Shown here piece by piece: positions 7,853 through 17,544 of a DNA stretch of 64,000 bases. The stretch's first letter is position 1, and each line of letters opens with the position of its first letter. The notes beneath the pieces are model-generated. The model searched no databases and was not told where the DNA came from. It worked only from the letters and a program-made list of their open reading frames with translations. Made by a program: the position numbers and the translations under genes. The DNA is taken from NCBI GenBank assembly GCA_017535125.1, contig JAFXUS010000007.1, positions 21,504 to 85,503 on the forward strand, read 5' to 3'. This DNA is from Bacteroidales bacterium. GTDB taxonomy: Bacteria > Bacteroidota > Bacteroidia > Bacteroidales > UBA932.

Positions 7853-9478
7853 ATGGCAGATTTCAAATACGCACCGATGTTCCAGCTGGGCGCAGATCCC
7901 ACTGAGTACTACAAGATTCCGGGCTCCGAGCAGTATGTCTCCACGGGCGACTTCGAAGGACACAAGATCCTGAAGATCAAGAAGGAAGGCCTCACCGTGA
8001 TGGCCAACACCGCCTTCCGCGACGTCAGTTTCCTGCTGCGCCGCTCGCACAACGAGCAGGTCGCGAAGATCCTCCGCGACCCGGAGGCCTCGGAGAACGA
8101 CAAATATGTGGCCCTGACCTTCCTGCGCAACGCGGAGGTGGCCGCGAAGGGCAAGCTCCCCCTCTGCCAGGACACCGGCACCGCCATCATTCACGGCGAG
8201 AAGGGCCAGCAGGTCTGGACGGGCTATTGCGACGAAGAGGCCCTGAGCCTCGGCGTATTCAAGACCTACACGGAGGAGAACCTCCGCTACAGCCAGAACG
8301 CCCCGCTGGACATGTACAAGGAAGTCAACACCAAGTGCAACCTCCCGGCCCAGATCGACATCGAGGCCGCCGAGGGCGCCGAATACCGCTTCCTCTGCGT
8401 GACCAAGGGCGGCGGCTCCGCCAACAAGACCTATCTCTACCAGGAGACCAAGGCCCGCATCCAGAATCCCGGCACGCTCGTCCCCTTCCTCGTGGAGAAG
8501 ATGCGCTCGCTGGGCACGGCGGCCTGCCCACCCTACCACATCGCCATCGTGATCGGCGGCACCTCCGCCGAGAAGAACCTCCTCACGGTCAAGCTCGCCT
8601 CCACCCACTATTACGACGGGCTGCCCACCACGGGCGACGAGACCGGCCGCGCCTTCCGCGACGTCGAGCTGGAAGCCCAGCTGCTCGAGGAAACCCGCAA
8701 GATCGGTCTCGGCGCGCAGTTCGGCGGCAAGTACATGGCGCACGACGTGCGCGTCGTCCGCCTGCCTCGCCATGGCGCCAGCTGCCCGATCGGCCTCGGC
8801 GTCAGCTGCTCGGCCGACCGCAACATCAAGGCGAAGATCAACGCCGACGGCATCTGGATCGAGAAAATGGATGACAAGCCCTACGAACTCATCCCCGAGG
8901 AGCTCCGCAAAGCCGGCGAGGGCGAGGCCGTCAAGATCAACCTCGACCAGCCGATGAAGGATATCCTCGCCGAGCTCACCAAATACCCGGTCAGCACGCG
9001 CCTGAGCCTGAACGGCACCATCATCGTGGGCCGCGACATCGCCCACGCCAAGATCAAGGCCCGGCTGGACGCCGGCGAACCGATGCCCCAGTACCTCAAG
9101 GACCATCCGATCTACTACGCCGGCCCCGCCAAGACCCCGGCCGGCATGGCCTGCGGCTCCATGGGTCCGACCACGGCCGGCCGCATGGACCCGTACGTGG
9201 ACGAGTTCCAGGACCACGGCGGCTCGATGATCATGCTCGCCAAGGGCAACCGCGCGCAGTGCGTGACCGACGCCTGCAAGAAGCACGGCGGCTTCTATCT
9301 CGGCTCCATCGGCGGCCCCGCCGCCATCCTGGCCCAGAACAACATCAAGAGCATCGAGTGCGTGGAGTATCCGGAACTCGGCATGGAGGCCATCTGGAAG
9401 ATCAAGGTCGAGGACTTCCCCGCCTTCATCCTCGTGGACGACAAGGGCAACGACTTCTTCAAGCAGCTCGGCCTGTAA
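7853..9478 (+). CDS. fumA: Class I fumarate hydratase (iron-sulfur)
   Basis: 541 residues from the ATG at 7853, placed 5 bases after prfB. It catalyses reversible hydration of fumarate to malate, in the TCA cycle or in the reductive succinate branch used by anaerobic Bacteroidales. It is the oxygen-sensitive 4Fe-4S type: single-chain fusion of alpha and beta regions, with candidate cluster cysteines in [18 protein letters not shown] and [12 protein letters not shown]. The conserved beta-domain segment [18 protein letters not shown] is also present. Length and motifs match FumA/FumB of enteric bacteria. The class is certain; the symbol is by similarity. serB follows after 12 bases, so prfB, fumarase and serB probably share a transcript. 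Confidence 0.93.
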   Translation: MADFKYAPMFQLGADPTEYYKIPGSEQYVSTGDFEGHKILKIKKEGLTVMANTAFRDVSFLLRRSHNEQVAKILRDPEASENDKYVALTFLRNAEVAAKGKLPLCQDTGTAIIHGEKGQQVWTGYCDEEALSLGVFKTYTEENLRYSQNAPLDMYKEVNTKCNLPAQIDIEAAEGAEYRFLCVTKGGGSANKTYLYQETKARIQNPGTLVPFLVEKMRSLGTAACPPYHIAIVIGGTSAEKNLLTVKLASTHYYDGLPTTGDETGRAFRDVELEAQLLEETRKIGLGAQFGGKYMAHDVRVVRLPRHGASCPIGLGVSCSADRNIKAKINADGIWIEKMDDKPYELIPEELRKAGEGEAVKINLDQPMKDILAELTKYPVSTRLSLNGTIIVGRDIAHAKIKARLDAGEPMPQYLKDHPIYYAGPAKTPAGMACGSMGPTTAGRMDPYVDEFQDHGGSMIMLAKGNRAQCVTDACKKHGGFYLGSIGGPAAILAQNNIKSIECVEYPELGMEAIWKIKVEDFPAFILVDDKGNDFFKQLGL

Positions 9479-9490
9479 GACAAAACCGTC

Positions 9491-10708
9491 ATGATCGAAA
9501 TCATCCAAGTCAACATCTCCGGCGAGGACAAGCCCGGCTTGACCACGGCCCTCACCTCCATCCTTGCGCAGTACGACGCGACCATCCTGGACATCGGCCA
9601 GGAGAACATCCACAAGTCGCTCACGCTGGGCATCCTCTTCCTGACCACCCCGGAGCAGTCCGGTTTCATCATGAAGGACCTGCTCTTCAAGGCGTCGGAG
9701 CTGGGCGTGCAGATCCGTTTCACGCCCATCGAGCGGGAGGCATACGACGCCTGGGTGGCCCGACAGGGCAAGAACCGCTACATCGTGACCCTGCTGGGCC
9801 GCACGGTGACGGCCCGCCAGATTGCGGACGTGACCGCGGTCATTTTCCGCTTCGGGCTCAACATCGATGCCATCCGCCGCCTGACCGGCCGCCCGCCGAT
9901 CGAGGGAGTGGACGAGCGCGCCGCCAAGGCCTGCATCGAGATTTCCGTGCGCGGCATGCTCAGCGACGAAGAGCGCGCGGCGCTGCAGAACGCCCTGCTG
10001 AGCCTGCCGAAGAGCGGCTTGGACATTTCCTTCCAGAAGGATGACATTTACCGGCGCTCCCGCCGGCTCATCTGCTTCGACATGGACTCCACGCTCGTGC
10101 ACACCGAGTGCATCGACGAACTGGCCGCCCGCGCCGGCGTCGGCGAGCAGGTCAAGGCCATCACGACCCGGGCGATGCGCGGCGAGATCGATTTCACGGA
10201 GAGTTTCACGCAGCGCGTGGCCCTGCTCAAGGGACTGGACGTGAGCGTCATGGAAGAAATCGCCCACAACCTCCCCTACAACGAGGGCCTGGAACGCATG
10301 ATGAAGATCCTCAAGATGGTGGGGTACAAGACCGCCATCCTGTCCGGCGGATTTACCTATTTCGGGAAATTCCTGCAGCAGAAGTTCGGCTTCGACTACG
10401 TGTACGCCAACGAACTGGAGATCGTGGACGGCAAACTGACGGGCAAATACGTGGGCGACGTGGTGGACGGCCGCCGCAAAGCCGAGCTGCTTCGCCTGCT
10501 CTGCCAGGTAGAGAACATCAACCTGGCGCAGTCCGTGGCCGTCGGCGACGGCGCCAACGACCTGCCGATGCTCTCGCTCGCGGGTCTCGGCATCGCCTAC
10601 CACGCCAAACCCAAGGTGCAAGCTAACGCCCAGCAGAACATTACCTCGATCGGCCTCGACGGCATCCTGTATTTCCTGGGATTGAAAGACTCTCAGATTG
10701 ACCCCTAA
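9491..10708 (+). CDS. serB: Phosphoserine phosphatase with N-terminal ACT domains
   Basis: 405 residues. It dephosphorylates phosphoserine in the last step of serine synthesis. The N-terminal ~180 residues form ACT-type regulatory domains (IIQVNISGEDKPGLTTALTSIL and a second region from about 97). The C-terminal half is a HAD phosphatase: nucleophile motif FDMDSTLV, motif II LSGGFTYF, and motif IV GDGANDLPML. The ACT part may let serine feed back on activity. It sits 12 bases after the fumarase gene. The next gene has its own promoter, so this is the likely operon end, although no clear terminator hairpin is visible. Confidence 0.94.
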   Translation: MIEIIQVNISGEDKPGLTTALTSILAQYDATILDIGQENIHKSLTLGILFLTTPEQSGFIMKDLLFKASELGVQIRFTPIEREAYDAWVARQGKNRYIVTLLGRTVTARQIADVTAVIFRFGLNIDAIRRLTGRPPIEGVDERAAKACIEISVRGMLSDEERAALQNALLSLPKSGLDISFQKDDIYRRSRRLICFDMDSTLVHTECIDELAARAGVGEQVKAITTRAMRGEIDFTESFTQRVALLKGLDVSVMEEIAHNLPYNEGLERMMKILKMVGYKTAILSGGFTYFGKFLQQKFGFDYVYANELEIVDGKLTGKYVGDVVDGRRKAELLRLLCQVENINLAQSVAVGDGANDLPMLSLAGLGIAYHAKPKVQANAQQNITSIGLDGILYFLGLKDSQIDP

Positions 10709-10724
10709 ATTGGAGGATTTTTCG

Positions 10725-10732
10725 TACCTTTG
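10725..10732 (+). promoter_or_regulatory. -7 box TACCTTTG upstream of the polysaccharide export gene
   Basis: This matches TAnnTTTG. It implies a leader of about 45 bases to the ATG at 10785. Confidence 0.5.
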
Positions 10733-10784
10733 CGTTTCCGCGAGCGAATCGCACTAGTTGTATTATCTGACGTGTATGTTTTTC

Positions 10785-13181
10785 ATGAATAAGAGGTTAT
10801 TCATCTTTCTGCTGTTGCTGGCCCCGCTGACCGGAACGTTTGCCGTTGCCCAGAGCGTAATGACGGATCAGCAGGTCATCGAATATTATGAGCAGGGCGT
10901 CGCACAGGGAAAATCCCGGGAAGCGATCGCCCAGGAACTCGCGCTCCGCGGCGTCACGCGGGAGCAGGCGCAGCGCGTCGCCGCAGCCTGGCAGGCCCAG
11001 CAGAACGCCGCCCCGGCCACGCTGGACCAGGGAAGCCGCAGCCACGTGTCCGGAGAGACGGCCCTTTCCGCCGCCGGCCCGGATGAAATCCTGCCCGAGA
11101 ATGCCAGCAGCATCTACGGCTACGACGTCTTCCGCAACCGCAACCTCAGTTTCGCACCCGGCGTCAACATGCCCACCCCGACCAACTACCGGCTCGGCCC
11201 GGGCGACGAGGTGATCATCGACATCTACGGCGCCGCCCAGCAGACCATACGCCAGACCATTTCCCCGGAGGGCAGCATCGTCGTCCAGTACGTGGGGCCC
11301 GTGTACCTCAACGGGCTGACCGTGGACGAGGCCAACACCTTCCTGCGCAAGAAGCTTTCCTCCATCTACGCCGGCCTCAACCAGGGCGGCAGCAGCAAGA
11401 CCAACATCCGCCTGACCCTCGGGCAGATCCGTTCCATCCAGATCGACGTCCTGGGTGACGTGGCCACGCCCGGCACCTATTTCGTATCGTCGTTCTCGTC
11501 CGTCTTCCACGCCCTCTACCAGGCCGGCGGCATCGTCGAACCGGGTTCGCTCCGCAATATCACCGTCACCCGCGGCGGCAAGACCGTCGGACAGGCCGAC
11601 GTGTATGAGCTCCTGACGACCGGCAGTCGCGAGAATGACGTCCGTCTCGAAGACGGCGACGTCATCCTGGTCCGCCCCTACACCGAAATGGTCAAGATCA
11701 GCGGCATGGTCATGCGTCCGATGCTCTTCGAAATGAAAGACGGGGAGACGCTCGCGCACCTGATTTCCTACGCCGGCGGTTTCGCAAACGGCGCCAATAC
11801 CGAGAGCGTCAACGTCGTGCGGCAGAACGGCAAGTCCTTCGAAGTCCGTACCGTCGAGAACCGCGACTTCACCAGCTTCGTCCTGCAGAACGGCGACGAA
11901 GTGACCGTGGGCCGGCTCCAGTCCCGTTTCGAGAACCGCATCTCCATCAGCGGAGCGGTCTTTTTCCCGGGCATGTATGAGCGCAGCGAGGAGTTGCGGA
12001 CGGTCCGCCAGCTGGTCGCGAAGGCCGGCGGCCTGCTGCCGGAAGCCTTCACCGGCCGCGCCGTGATCAACCGCGAACACGAAGACCGCTCGCTCGAGGT
12101 CTTCTCCATCAACCTGGAGCGCGTCCTGAACGGATCCGATCCGGACTTCGTCCTGAGCAACAACGACGAACTCATCATCGCCAGCAAGACCGTCCTCGAA
12201 GACCGGGGCACGATGGCGATCAGCGGCCTGGTCGCACATCCCGGCACTTTCCCCTTTGCAGCCAACACCACGGTGGAAGACCTCATCGTCATGGCCGGCG
12301 GGCTGACGAACGGCGCCTCCACCGCCCGCGTGGACGTGACCCGCATGCGCAAGGACACGGAGAGCCTGACCGCCTCCGACAACATGGCTGAGCTGTACAG
12401 CTTCTCCATCAAAGACGGCCTGGTTGCCGACGGCGAGGGCGGCTTCGTGCTCGAGCCCTTTGACGAAGTCGTGGTCCACCAGAGCCCGGCCTACAACCAT
12501 GCCGTGCATTTCCGCATTTCCGGGCAGGTCAATTTCCCCGGATCCTATACGCTGACCGGACATGATGAGCGTCTGAGCGACGCCGTCAAGAAAGCCGGCG
12601 GCCTGACTGCATTCAGCTACACCAAGGGCGCCCGCCTTTACCGCGCCCAGACGGCCGCGGAACGGCGTCAGGCCCGGGATGCAGCCGAATCCCTGCTGCA
12701 GGCCGGCGATACGGCCGCCTTCCGGCAGATCAACCGCCAGAACGAAGGTATCGTCCAGGTCGCCATCGACCTGGAGAAAGCCCTCGCCCACCCCGGCGGA
12801 GAATACGATATCCTGATCCGCGAGAACGACTCGCTGGAGATTCCGGAAGCCAGCAGCACCGTCCTGACCCGGGGTGCCGTGATGGCTCCCAGCACACTGT
12901 CCTACGTTGCCGGCAAGACGGCCGGTTACTATATCCGCAAGAGCGGCGGCTATGGCCAACGCGCCCAGACCGGAAAAGCCTACATCGTCAACCTGAACGG
13001 CGAGAAACGGCCGCTCCACTCCTGGAGCAGGGTCATTCCGGGCGATGAGCTCGTGGTCCCCCAGCGGGAAAAGAAGACTGTCGACGTGCGCGGCGCCGCC
13101 GTCGCCTATAGCTCCGCTGCGGCGTCCCTGGCCACGCTGGGCGTCACGATCATGACGTTGATCAACCAAAGTAAGAAATAA
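10785..13181 (+). CDS. Polysaccharide export protein (Wza-like, multi-SLBB)
   Basis: 798 residues from the ATG at 10785, selected because it opens a clean signal peptide (RLFIFLLLLAPLTGTFAVAQ); an in-frame ATG at 10776 is possible. After a short helical region comes the Poly_export domain (YRLGPGDEVIIDIYG at about 140). About six SLBB-type repeats follow, each with a pattern like ISGxVxxPGxY and ending in AGG (for example VLGDVATPGTYF, ISGAVFFPGMYE, ISGLVAHPGTFP). The protein ends in a hydrophobic segment. Such proteins form outer-membrane or periplasmic channels for capsule or exopolysaccharide. Only a chain-length protein follows (5 bases away). There are no glycosyltransferases or Wzx/Wzy here, so the polymer must be made elsewhere. 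Confidence 0.85.
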   Translation: MNKRLFIFLLLLAPLTGTFAVAQSVMTDQQVIEYYEQGVAQGKSREAIAQELALRGVTREQAQRVAAAWQAQQNAAPATLDQGSRSHVSGETALSAAGPDEILPENASSIYGYDVFRNRNLSFAPGVNMPTPTNYRLGPGDEVIIDIYGAAQQTIRQTISPEGSIVVQYVGPVYLNGLTVDEANTFLRKKLSSIYAGLNQGGSSKTNIRLTLGQIRSIQIDVLGDVATPGTYFVSSFSSVFHALYQAGGIVEPGSLRNITVTRGGKTVGQADVYELLTTGSRENDVRLEDGDVILVRPYTEMVKISGMVMRPMLFEMKDGETLAHLISYAGGFANGANTESVNVVRQNGKSFEVRTVENRDFTSFVLQNGDEVTVGRLQSRFENRISISGAVFFPGMYERSEELRTVRQLVAKAGGLLPEAFTGRAVINREHEDRSLEVFSINLERVLNGSDPDFVLSNNDELIIASKTVLEDRGTMAISGLVAHPGTFPFAANTTVEDLIVMAGGLTNGASTARVDVTRMRKDTESLTASDNMAELYSFSIKDGLVADGEGGFVLEPFDEVVVHQSPAYNHAVHFRISGQVNFPGSYTLTGHDERLSDAVKKAGGLTAFSYTKGARLYRAQTAAERRQARDAAESLLQAGDTAAFRQINRQNEGIVQVAIDLEKALAHPGGEYDILIRENDSLEIPEASSTVLTRGAVMAPSTLSYVAGKTAGYYIRKSGGYGQRAQTGKAYIVNLNGEKRPLHSWSRVIPGDELVVPQREKKTVDVRGAAVAYSSAAASLATLGVTIMTLINQSKK

Positions 13182-13186
13182 GGCAC

Positions 13187-14284
13187 ATGAGCGAGGAATA
13201 TAACGACGAACTTGAGATCGACTGGATGGGGTTGTTCGCCAAGCTGCTCAAAAGCTGGCGCTTCATTCTCATCGTGTCCGTCATCTTCGGCGCGCTGGGC
13301 ATCGTCGCGGCGCTGACGCAGCCGCGCAAATACAACGTGGAAATGACACTCGCTCCGGAGGTGCAGACCAGCACCTCGAGCAGCCTCAGCAGCATTTCCT
13401 CCATCCTGGGTGTCGGCGGCGCCGCCGCTTCAGGTACCGATGCCCTCAACATCACGCTGTTCCCCGAAATCTGCAAGAGCACCCCGTTCCTGACGGAACT
13501 CTTCCCCGTCCGGCTGACCCCGTACGTTTCGCCGAAGGATGCCGAAAAGGGTGTCGTCGCCCAACCGACGACGGTATTCGACCACATGACCGGCGAGGAC
13601 AAACCCGGCAAGGGATTCCGCTGCTGGCTGAAAGGCCTGTTCGCCCGGAAAGAAATCGTGGAAGATGAGACGGTCGTCAATCCCGCCCGGCTCACGCACA
13701 AGCAGGCATGCGCCGTGGAGGCGCTCTCCAAGAGCATTTCCGCCAACGTGGACAAAACAGGCATCACGACCATATCCGTCAGCCTGGACGATCCCCTGAT
13801 GGTCACGCAGCTGGCCGACACCGTCTGCCGCCGCCTACAGGAATATGTCATCCTCTACCGGACGCAGAAGGCCATCGAGGACTTTGACTATTATGTCAAG
13901 ATGACGAAAGACGCGCAGGAGAAGCTGATCAAGGCCCAGGCGGCCTACGCATCCAGCGTGGACCACGAGCGCGACCTCATCCTCCAGTCCGTCAGCAGCC
14001 GCCGGGAGCGCCTCCGCCAGGAGGCCGAGCTGGCCAGCCAGCTGTACAGCCAGATGGCGCAGCAGCAGGAAATGGCCCGCGCCAAGATCCAGGAGGTGAA
14101 GCCGGTCTTCGCCGTCATCCAGCCGGCCACCATGCCGCAGCATGCCGCAAACAGCCGCAAACGCACCGTCCTGATCTGGGGTTTCGTCGGCTTCTTCCTG
14201 TCCTGCCTCTGGGTGGCCCTCGGCAAGGATGCCCTGGCCAAATTCCGCAGCGGCGTCAAGGAGAGACTCGACGAGCAGGAGTAA
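13187..14284 (+). CDS. Wzz-type polysaccharide chain-length determinant
   Basis: 365 residues. There is an N-terminal transmembrane segment (residues about 25-45, FILIVSVIFGALGIVAAL), a periplasmic region with a predicted long helical part (about 230-310), and a second transmembrane segment near the C-terminus (LIWGFVGFFLSCLWVAL). Just before it is the proline-containing stretch QPATMPQHA typical of Wzz proteins. There is no Walker motif or tyrosine-rich tail, so this is the kinase-less form. It lies 5 bases after the export protein, and together they would set length and export a surface polysaccharide. A tRNA-Leu with its own promoter follows. Confidence 0.82.
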   Translation: MSEEYNDELEIDWMGLFAKLLKSWRFILIVSVIFGALGIVAALTQPRKYNVEMTLAPEVQTSTSSSLSSISSILGVGGAAASGTDALNITLFPEICKSTPFLTELFPVRLTPYVSPKDAEKGVVAQPTTVFDHMTGEDKPGKGFRCWLKGLFARKEIVEDETVVNPARLTHKQACAVEALSKSISANVDKTGITTISVSLDDPLMVTQLADTVCRRLQEYVILYRTQKAIEDFDYYVKMTKDAQEKLIKAQAAYASSVDHERDLILQSVSSRRERLRQEAELASQLYSQMAQQQEMARAKIQEVKPVFAVIQPATMPQHAANSRKRTVLIWGFVGFFLSCLWVALGKDALAKFRSGVKERLDEQE

Positions 14285-14306
14285 ACGGCGAATCTCTTTT
14301 TATTGC

Positions 14307-14314
14307 TATATTTG
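14307..14314 (+). promoter_or_regulatory. tRNA-Leu promoter, -7 box TATATTTG
   Basis: This matches TAnnTTTG, 10 bases before the mature tRNA 5' end. Confidence 0.6.
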
Positions 14315-14324
14315 CAGTCCCAAC

Positions 14325-14406
14325 GCGGGTGTGTTGTAATTGGTAGCCAAGCGGGACTTAGGATCCCGTGCCGCAAGGCGTAAGGGTTCGAGCCCCTTCA
14401 CCCGCA
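14325..14406 (+). tRNA. tRNA-Leu (anticodon UAG)
   Basis: The acceptor arms GCGGGTG and CACCCGC pair fully. The D arm is TTG/CAA around TAATTGGTAGC. The anticodon stem CGGGA/TCCCG encloses CTTAGGA with anticodon TAG. A long variable arm (TGCCGCAAGGCGT) marks it as class II. The T arm is AAGGG-TTCGAGC-CCCTT and the discriminator is A. CCA is not encoded. Confidence 0.95.
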
Positions 14407-14409
14407 CAA

Positions 14410-14439
14410 AAAAGCCGGCCTCGGAAGAGGTCGGCTTTT
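14410..14439. terminator. Bidirectional terminator between tRNA-Leu and GH3
   Basis: AAAAGCCGGCCTC pairs with GAGGTCGGCTTTT around GGAA, with one wobble. The A-run and T-run at the two ends let it serve both the tRNA and the convergent GH3 gene. Confidence 0.8.
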
Positions 14440-14456
14440 CGTATGCAGATGAGATA

Positions 14457-16733
14457 TTAGAAGGTGTATTTCAGCTTCTTCAGGTCGTCGTCCGCGGAGC
14501 TGCCGCCGAAAAGCAGCTCGTACTCGCCGTGCACGGGAATCATGTCCTGCGCGGTCTCGCTCCACCAGGTGAAGATCTCGTCGTCGAGCGGAATGCGCAC
14601 GGTGGCCGTGGCACCGGCCGTCACCGTCACGCGCCGGAAGGCGCGCAGCGTCTTGTTCGGGCCGCCGGCATCGACCGGCTGACGGACATAGAGCTGGACC
14701 GTCTCGGTGCCGTTGCGCCGGCCCGTGTTCTTGACCGTGAATTCCAGCACGCCGTCATGCACCTTGCCGGCGCCGTAGTGGAACTGCGTGTAGCTCAGGC
14801 CGTAGCCGAACGGGAAGAGCGGCGTGCCGCGGAAATAGCGGTAGGTGTGACCCTCCATGTTGTAGTCCTCCACGTCGGGGAGCTGATCCACCGAGCGATA
14901 GAACGTGACCGGCAGCTTGCCGGACGGGTTGAATTCGCCGTACAGGGCCTCCACGATGGCCGTACCACCCTCCTGGCCCGGATACCAGGCCTGCAGGATG
15001 GCGTCGCAGCTGGCCGTTTCGGGAACGAGCCCGACGGCACATCCGGAGAAGTTCACGAGGATCACCTTCTTGCCGGCGTCGTGCAGCACCTGCAGCAGGC
15101 GCCGCTGGACGGCGGGCAGTTCGAGGTCGGTGCGGTCACCGCCGGAGAAGCCCGGCAGCTGCACCGGCATCTCCTCGCCCTCGAGGCGCGGCGAGATGCC
15201 GCCCGCGAAGACGACCACGTCGATGCCTTCGAGACGCTTGAGCACGTCCGCCTCGTCCAGCTCCGGCAGGAAACTGTCATGCAGGAGCTTCGTGCGGCGG
15301 GCGTAGGCCTTGACGTCGTTGATATTGATGGCGTACTGCTTCGCGACCTCCTCGAGCTCATCGGCCGAGAGCTGCATCAGCTGCGCCATCCGGTTGTCCG
15401 GATCGTTCTCGGGCATGAATTCGGCGCCGATGATGCCGCAGCCGCGGAAATTGACGATCTGCGGATCGCGGGCCTTGAAGGCGTCGAGCAGCGTAATCGT
15501 GGATTTCGGGACGGGATTGTAGTTGCCCCACATCATCTCCGCGTCGTCGACGTTCGGGCCGATCAGGGCTACTTTCTGGCCGGGATGGAGCGGCAGGACG
15601 CCCTTGTTCTGCAGTAGGACCAGCGACTCACGGGCCATCTTCAGCGACAGCGCGCGATGCTGCGGACCCTCCACGATGGCGGGATCGAGGTCGTCCCAGG
15701 GCGAGGCGCCGTCCATCTCGCCGAGGCGGAAGCGCTCGGTGAGGATACGCATCAAGTTGCGGTCGAGATCCCGCTCGCTCAGCAGTCCCTGCTCCACCGC
15801 GGCGGGAATGTTGACGAAGGTGCTGCCGCACTCCACGTCCAGGCCGTTTCGCACGGCCATGGCCGCCGCCTTGACAGGGCTGTCCGTGAAGTCGTGGCGC
15901 CCTTTTTCGTAGAAGTCGGGAATGGCCCAGCAGTCGGACACCACCATGCCCTGGTAGCCCCATTCTCCGCGAAGAATCTTGTCCACGAGGTAGGAAGAGG
16001 CGGCGCAGGGTTCCCCGCGGAAGCGGTTGTACGCCGTCATGATCTCCTGCACGTGCGCCTTGGTCACCAGGTCCTTGAAGGCCGGGAGATAGGTCTCGCG
16101 CAGGTCGCGCTCGGAGATCTGCGCGTCGAAGCGGTGCCGGTTGGACTCCAAGCCGGAGTGGACGGCATAGTGCTTGGCGCAGGCGTGCGCCTTGCGAACC
16201 GGGGAATCCTCCGGGCCCTGCAGGCCGCGCACCACGGCCATGCCGAGGCGGCCGGTCAGGAAGGGATCCTCCCCGTAGGTCTCCATACCGCGTCCCCAGC
16301 GGGGATCGCGGAAAATGTTGATGTTCGGCGTCCAGAAGGTCAGGCCCTGATAGACCTTGACGTCGGAAGCCGTCTCAAGATATTTGACGCGCGCCTCGTC
16401 GCTGGCGGCGGTGAAGACCTCCTCCACCAGCGCCTCGTCGAAGCTCGCCGCCATGCCGATCGGTTGCGGGAACACGGTCGCACTGCCGTTGCGGGCGATG
16501 CCGTGCAGCGCTTCGCTCCACCAGTTGTACTGCTTGATACCCAGGCGCGGGATGGCCGGGCTGGCGTGCATGGTCAGCGACGCCTTCTCCTCCAGGGTCA
16601 GGCGGCCGATCAGGTCGGCGGCGCGCTGCTCCGGCGGGAGGTTCTTATTCTGATAGGGGTACGGCTGCGCGACGGCGGCCACGGCCCACAGGATGCCCAG
16701 CACGAGCGCCGGGATGCGTTTTCTGCAATTCAT
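14457..16733 (-). CDS. GH3 family beta-glycosidase (beta-xylosidase-like)
   Basis: 758 residues with a signal peptide (VLGILWAVAAVAQ). Domain order is a GH3 N-terminal TIM barrel, a GH3 C-terminal domain (about 380-610) and a fibronectin-III-like C-terminus. The segment YNWWSEALHGIARNG followed by ATVFPQPIGMAASFD is typical of the beta-xylosidase branch. The predicted nucleophile is the Asp in VVSDCWAI. A periplasmic enzyme releasing xylose or related sugars from oligosaccharides is the best reading; the exact sugar is not certain. It is the last gene of a minus-strand run beginning at ruvX (20952), 17 bases after the M48 gene, and ends at the bidirectional terminator shared with tRNA-Leu. 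It may help the esterase locus at 29.5-54.4 kb, but lies apart from it. Confidence 0.85.
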   Translation of the reverse strand: MNCRKRIPALVLGILWAVAAVAQPYPYQNKNLPPEQRAADLIGRLTLEEKASLTMHASPAIPRLGIKQYNWWSEALHGIARNGSATVFPQPIGMAASFDEALVEEVFTAASDEARVKYLETASDVKVYQGLTFWTPNINIFRDPRWGRGMETYGEDPFLTGRLGMAVVRGLQGPEDSPVRKAHACAKHYAVHSGLESNRHRFDAQISERDLRETYLPAFKDLVTKAHVQEIMTAYNRFRGEPCAASSYLVDKILRGEWGYQGMVVSDCWAIPDFYEKGRHDFTDSPVKAAAMAVRNGLDVECGSTFVNIPAAVEQGLLSERDLDRNLMRILTERFRLGEMDGASPWDDLDPAIVEGPQHRALSLKMARESLVLLQNKGVLPLHPGQKVALIGPNVDDAEMMWGNYNPVPKSTITLLDAFKARDPQIVNFRGCGIIGAEFMPENDPDNRMAQLMQLSADELEEVAKQYAININDVKAYARRTKLLHDSFLPELDEADVLKRLEGIDVVVFAGGISPRLEGEEMPVQLPGFSGGDRTDLELPAVQRRLLQVLHDAGKKVILVNFSGCAVGLVPETASCDAILQAWYPGQEGGTAIVEALYGEFNPSGKLPVTFYRSVDQLPDVEDYNMEGHTYRYFRGTPLFPFGYGLSYTQFHYGAGKVHDGVLEFTVKNTGRRNGTETVQLYVRQPVDAGGPNKTLRAFRRVTVTAGATATVRIPLDDEIFTWWSETAQDMIPVHGEYELLFGGSSADDDLKKLKYTF

Positions 16734-16750
16734 GGATATTAACGGTTTGG

Positions 16751-17530
16751 TTATTCAGTGGTGGTCTTGCCAGTGAACTGGTCAGCCTTCTTGCGCATCT
16801 TGGCGGCGCGCTTGGCGCTGTCGGGATGTGAGGAGAACATCTTGGCCAGGGTCGAGGACTGCGAGCTGCCGGAGAGCTCGTTCAGCTTTTCAAGCGAGCG
16901 GCACATGCCGTAAGGATCGCGCCCCTGCCCGACGGAGAACTGGAAGCCGAATTCGTCGGCCTTGGTCTCCTGGGCCTGGGAGAACTGAGCGTTCACATAG
17001 GCCTCCGAGATGTCGCCGAGGATGGTACCGGCCAGCTGGCCGTAGCCGCCTGCCGCGTAGATGGCCTCGCGGGCGGCGGAGCCCAGGTAGGCCCGCTTCA
17101 TCGCCTTCATCGAGTCCTTGTTGGCGACATGGCCCAGTTCGTGGCCGATCACGGCAAAGAGCTCGTCATCGTCCATCAGGTCCATCAGCGCGGAGTTCAC
17201 GCGCACGGAGCCGTCGCCATAGGCGCAGGCGTTCACCTCATTGGAACGGTACACCTTGAAATTCAGCGCTTTGCCGTCAATCGAGCTGACGCCGGACATC
17301 AGTTTCTCCAGTCGCTGCTGGTACTTGGCATCGGCCATCGGCGTCTGCGAATCCGTGTAGGCCACGGACTGGCGGCAGAGTTCGGCGACCTGCTCGTCCG
17401 AGATCGAAGCGGCCGTCGCAGCCTTCACGCCGGCGCTGGCGAGGCGGCCATAGTCCCAATTGATGTTGGACAGGACGCTGCAGCTGCACGAGAGGAGCGC
17501 AGCTACCAGAATGGGAAGGAAACGTCTCAT
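16751..17530 (-). CDS. M48 family zinc metalloprotease lipoprotein
   Basis: 259 residues. The N-terminus RRFLPILVAALLSCSC carries a lipobox, so it is a predicted lipoprotein facing the periplasm. The zinc motif HELGH is at residues 130-134, with the third ligand region in QETKADEFG near 190. The layout fits the small BepA/LoiP/YcaL group of M48 proteases, which act in quality control of outer-membrane proteins; that role is inferred. It lies between an M23/LysM protein (14 bases upstream) and a GH3 (17 bases downstream) on one transcript. Confidence 0.85.
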   Translation of the reverse strand: MRRFLPILVAALLSCSCSVLSNINWDYGRLASAGVKAATAASISDEQVAELCRQSVAYTDSQTPMADAKYQQRLEKLMSGVSSIDGKALNFKVYRSNEVNACAYGDGSVRVNSALMDLMDDDELFAVIGHELGHVANKDSMKAMKRAYLGSAAREAIYAAGGYGQLAGTILGDISEAYVNAQFSQAQETKADEFGFQFSVGQGRDPYGMCRSLEKLNELSGSSQSSTLAKMFSSHPDSAKRAAKMRKKADQFTGKTTTE

Positions 17531-17544
17531 ATATGTGTTATTAA

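Noticed and set aside
7844..10621. Long minus-strand open frame (about 925 codons) opposite fumarase and serB
   Set aside because: The plus strand carries two certain enzymes with full motifs. The antisense frame is Val/Ala/Gly/His-rich without domains, a normal effect of high-GC codon use. The same applies to the long antisense frames at 20952-23063, 31910-34291 and 35142-37952.
10785..14284. Complete capsule biosynthesis locus
   Set aside because: Only the export and chain-length genes are present; no glycosyltransferase or flippase is nearby.
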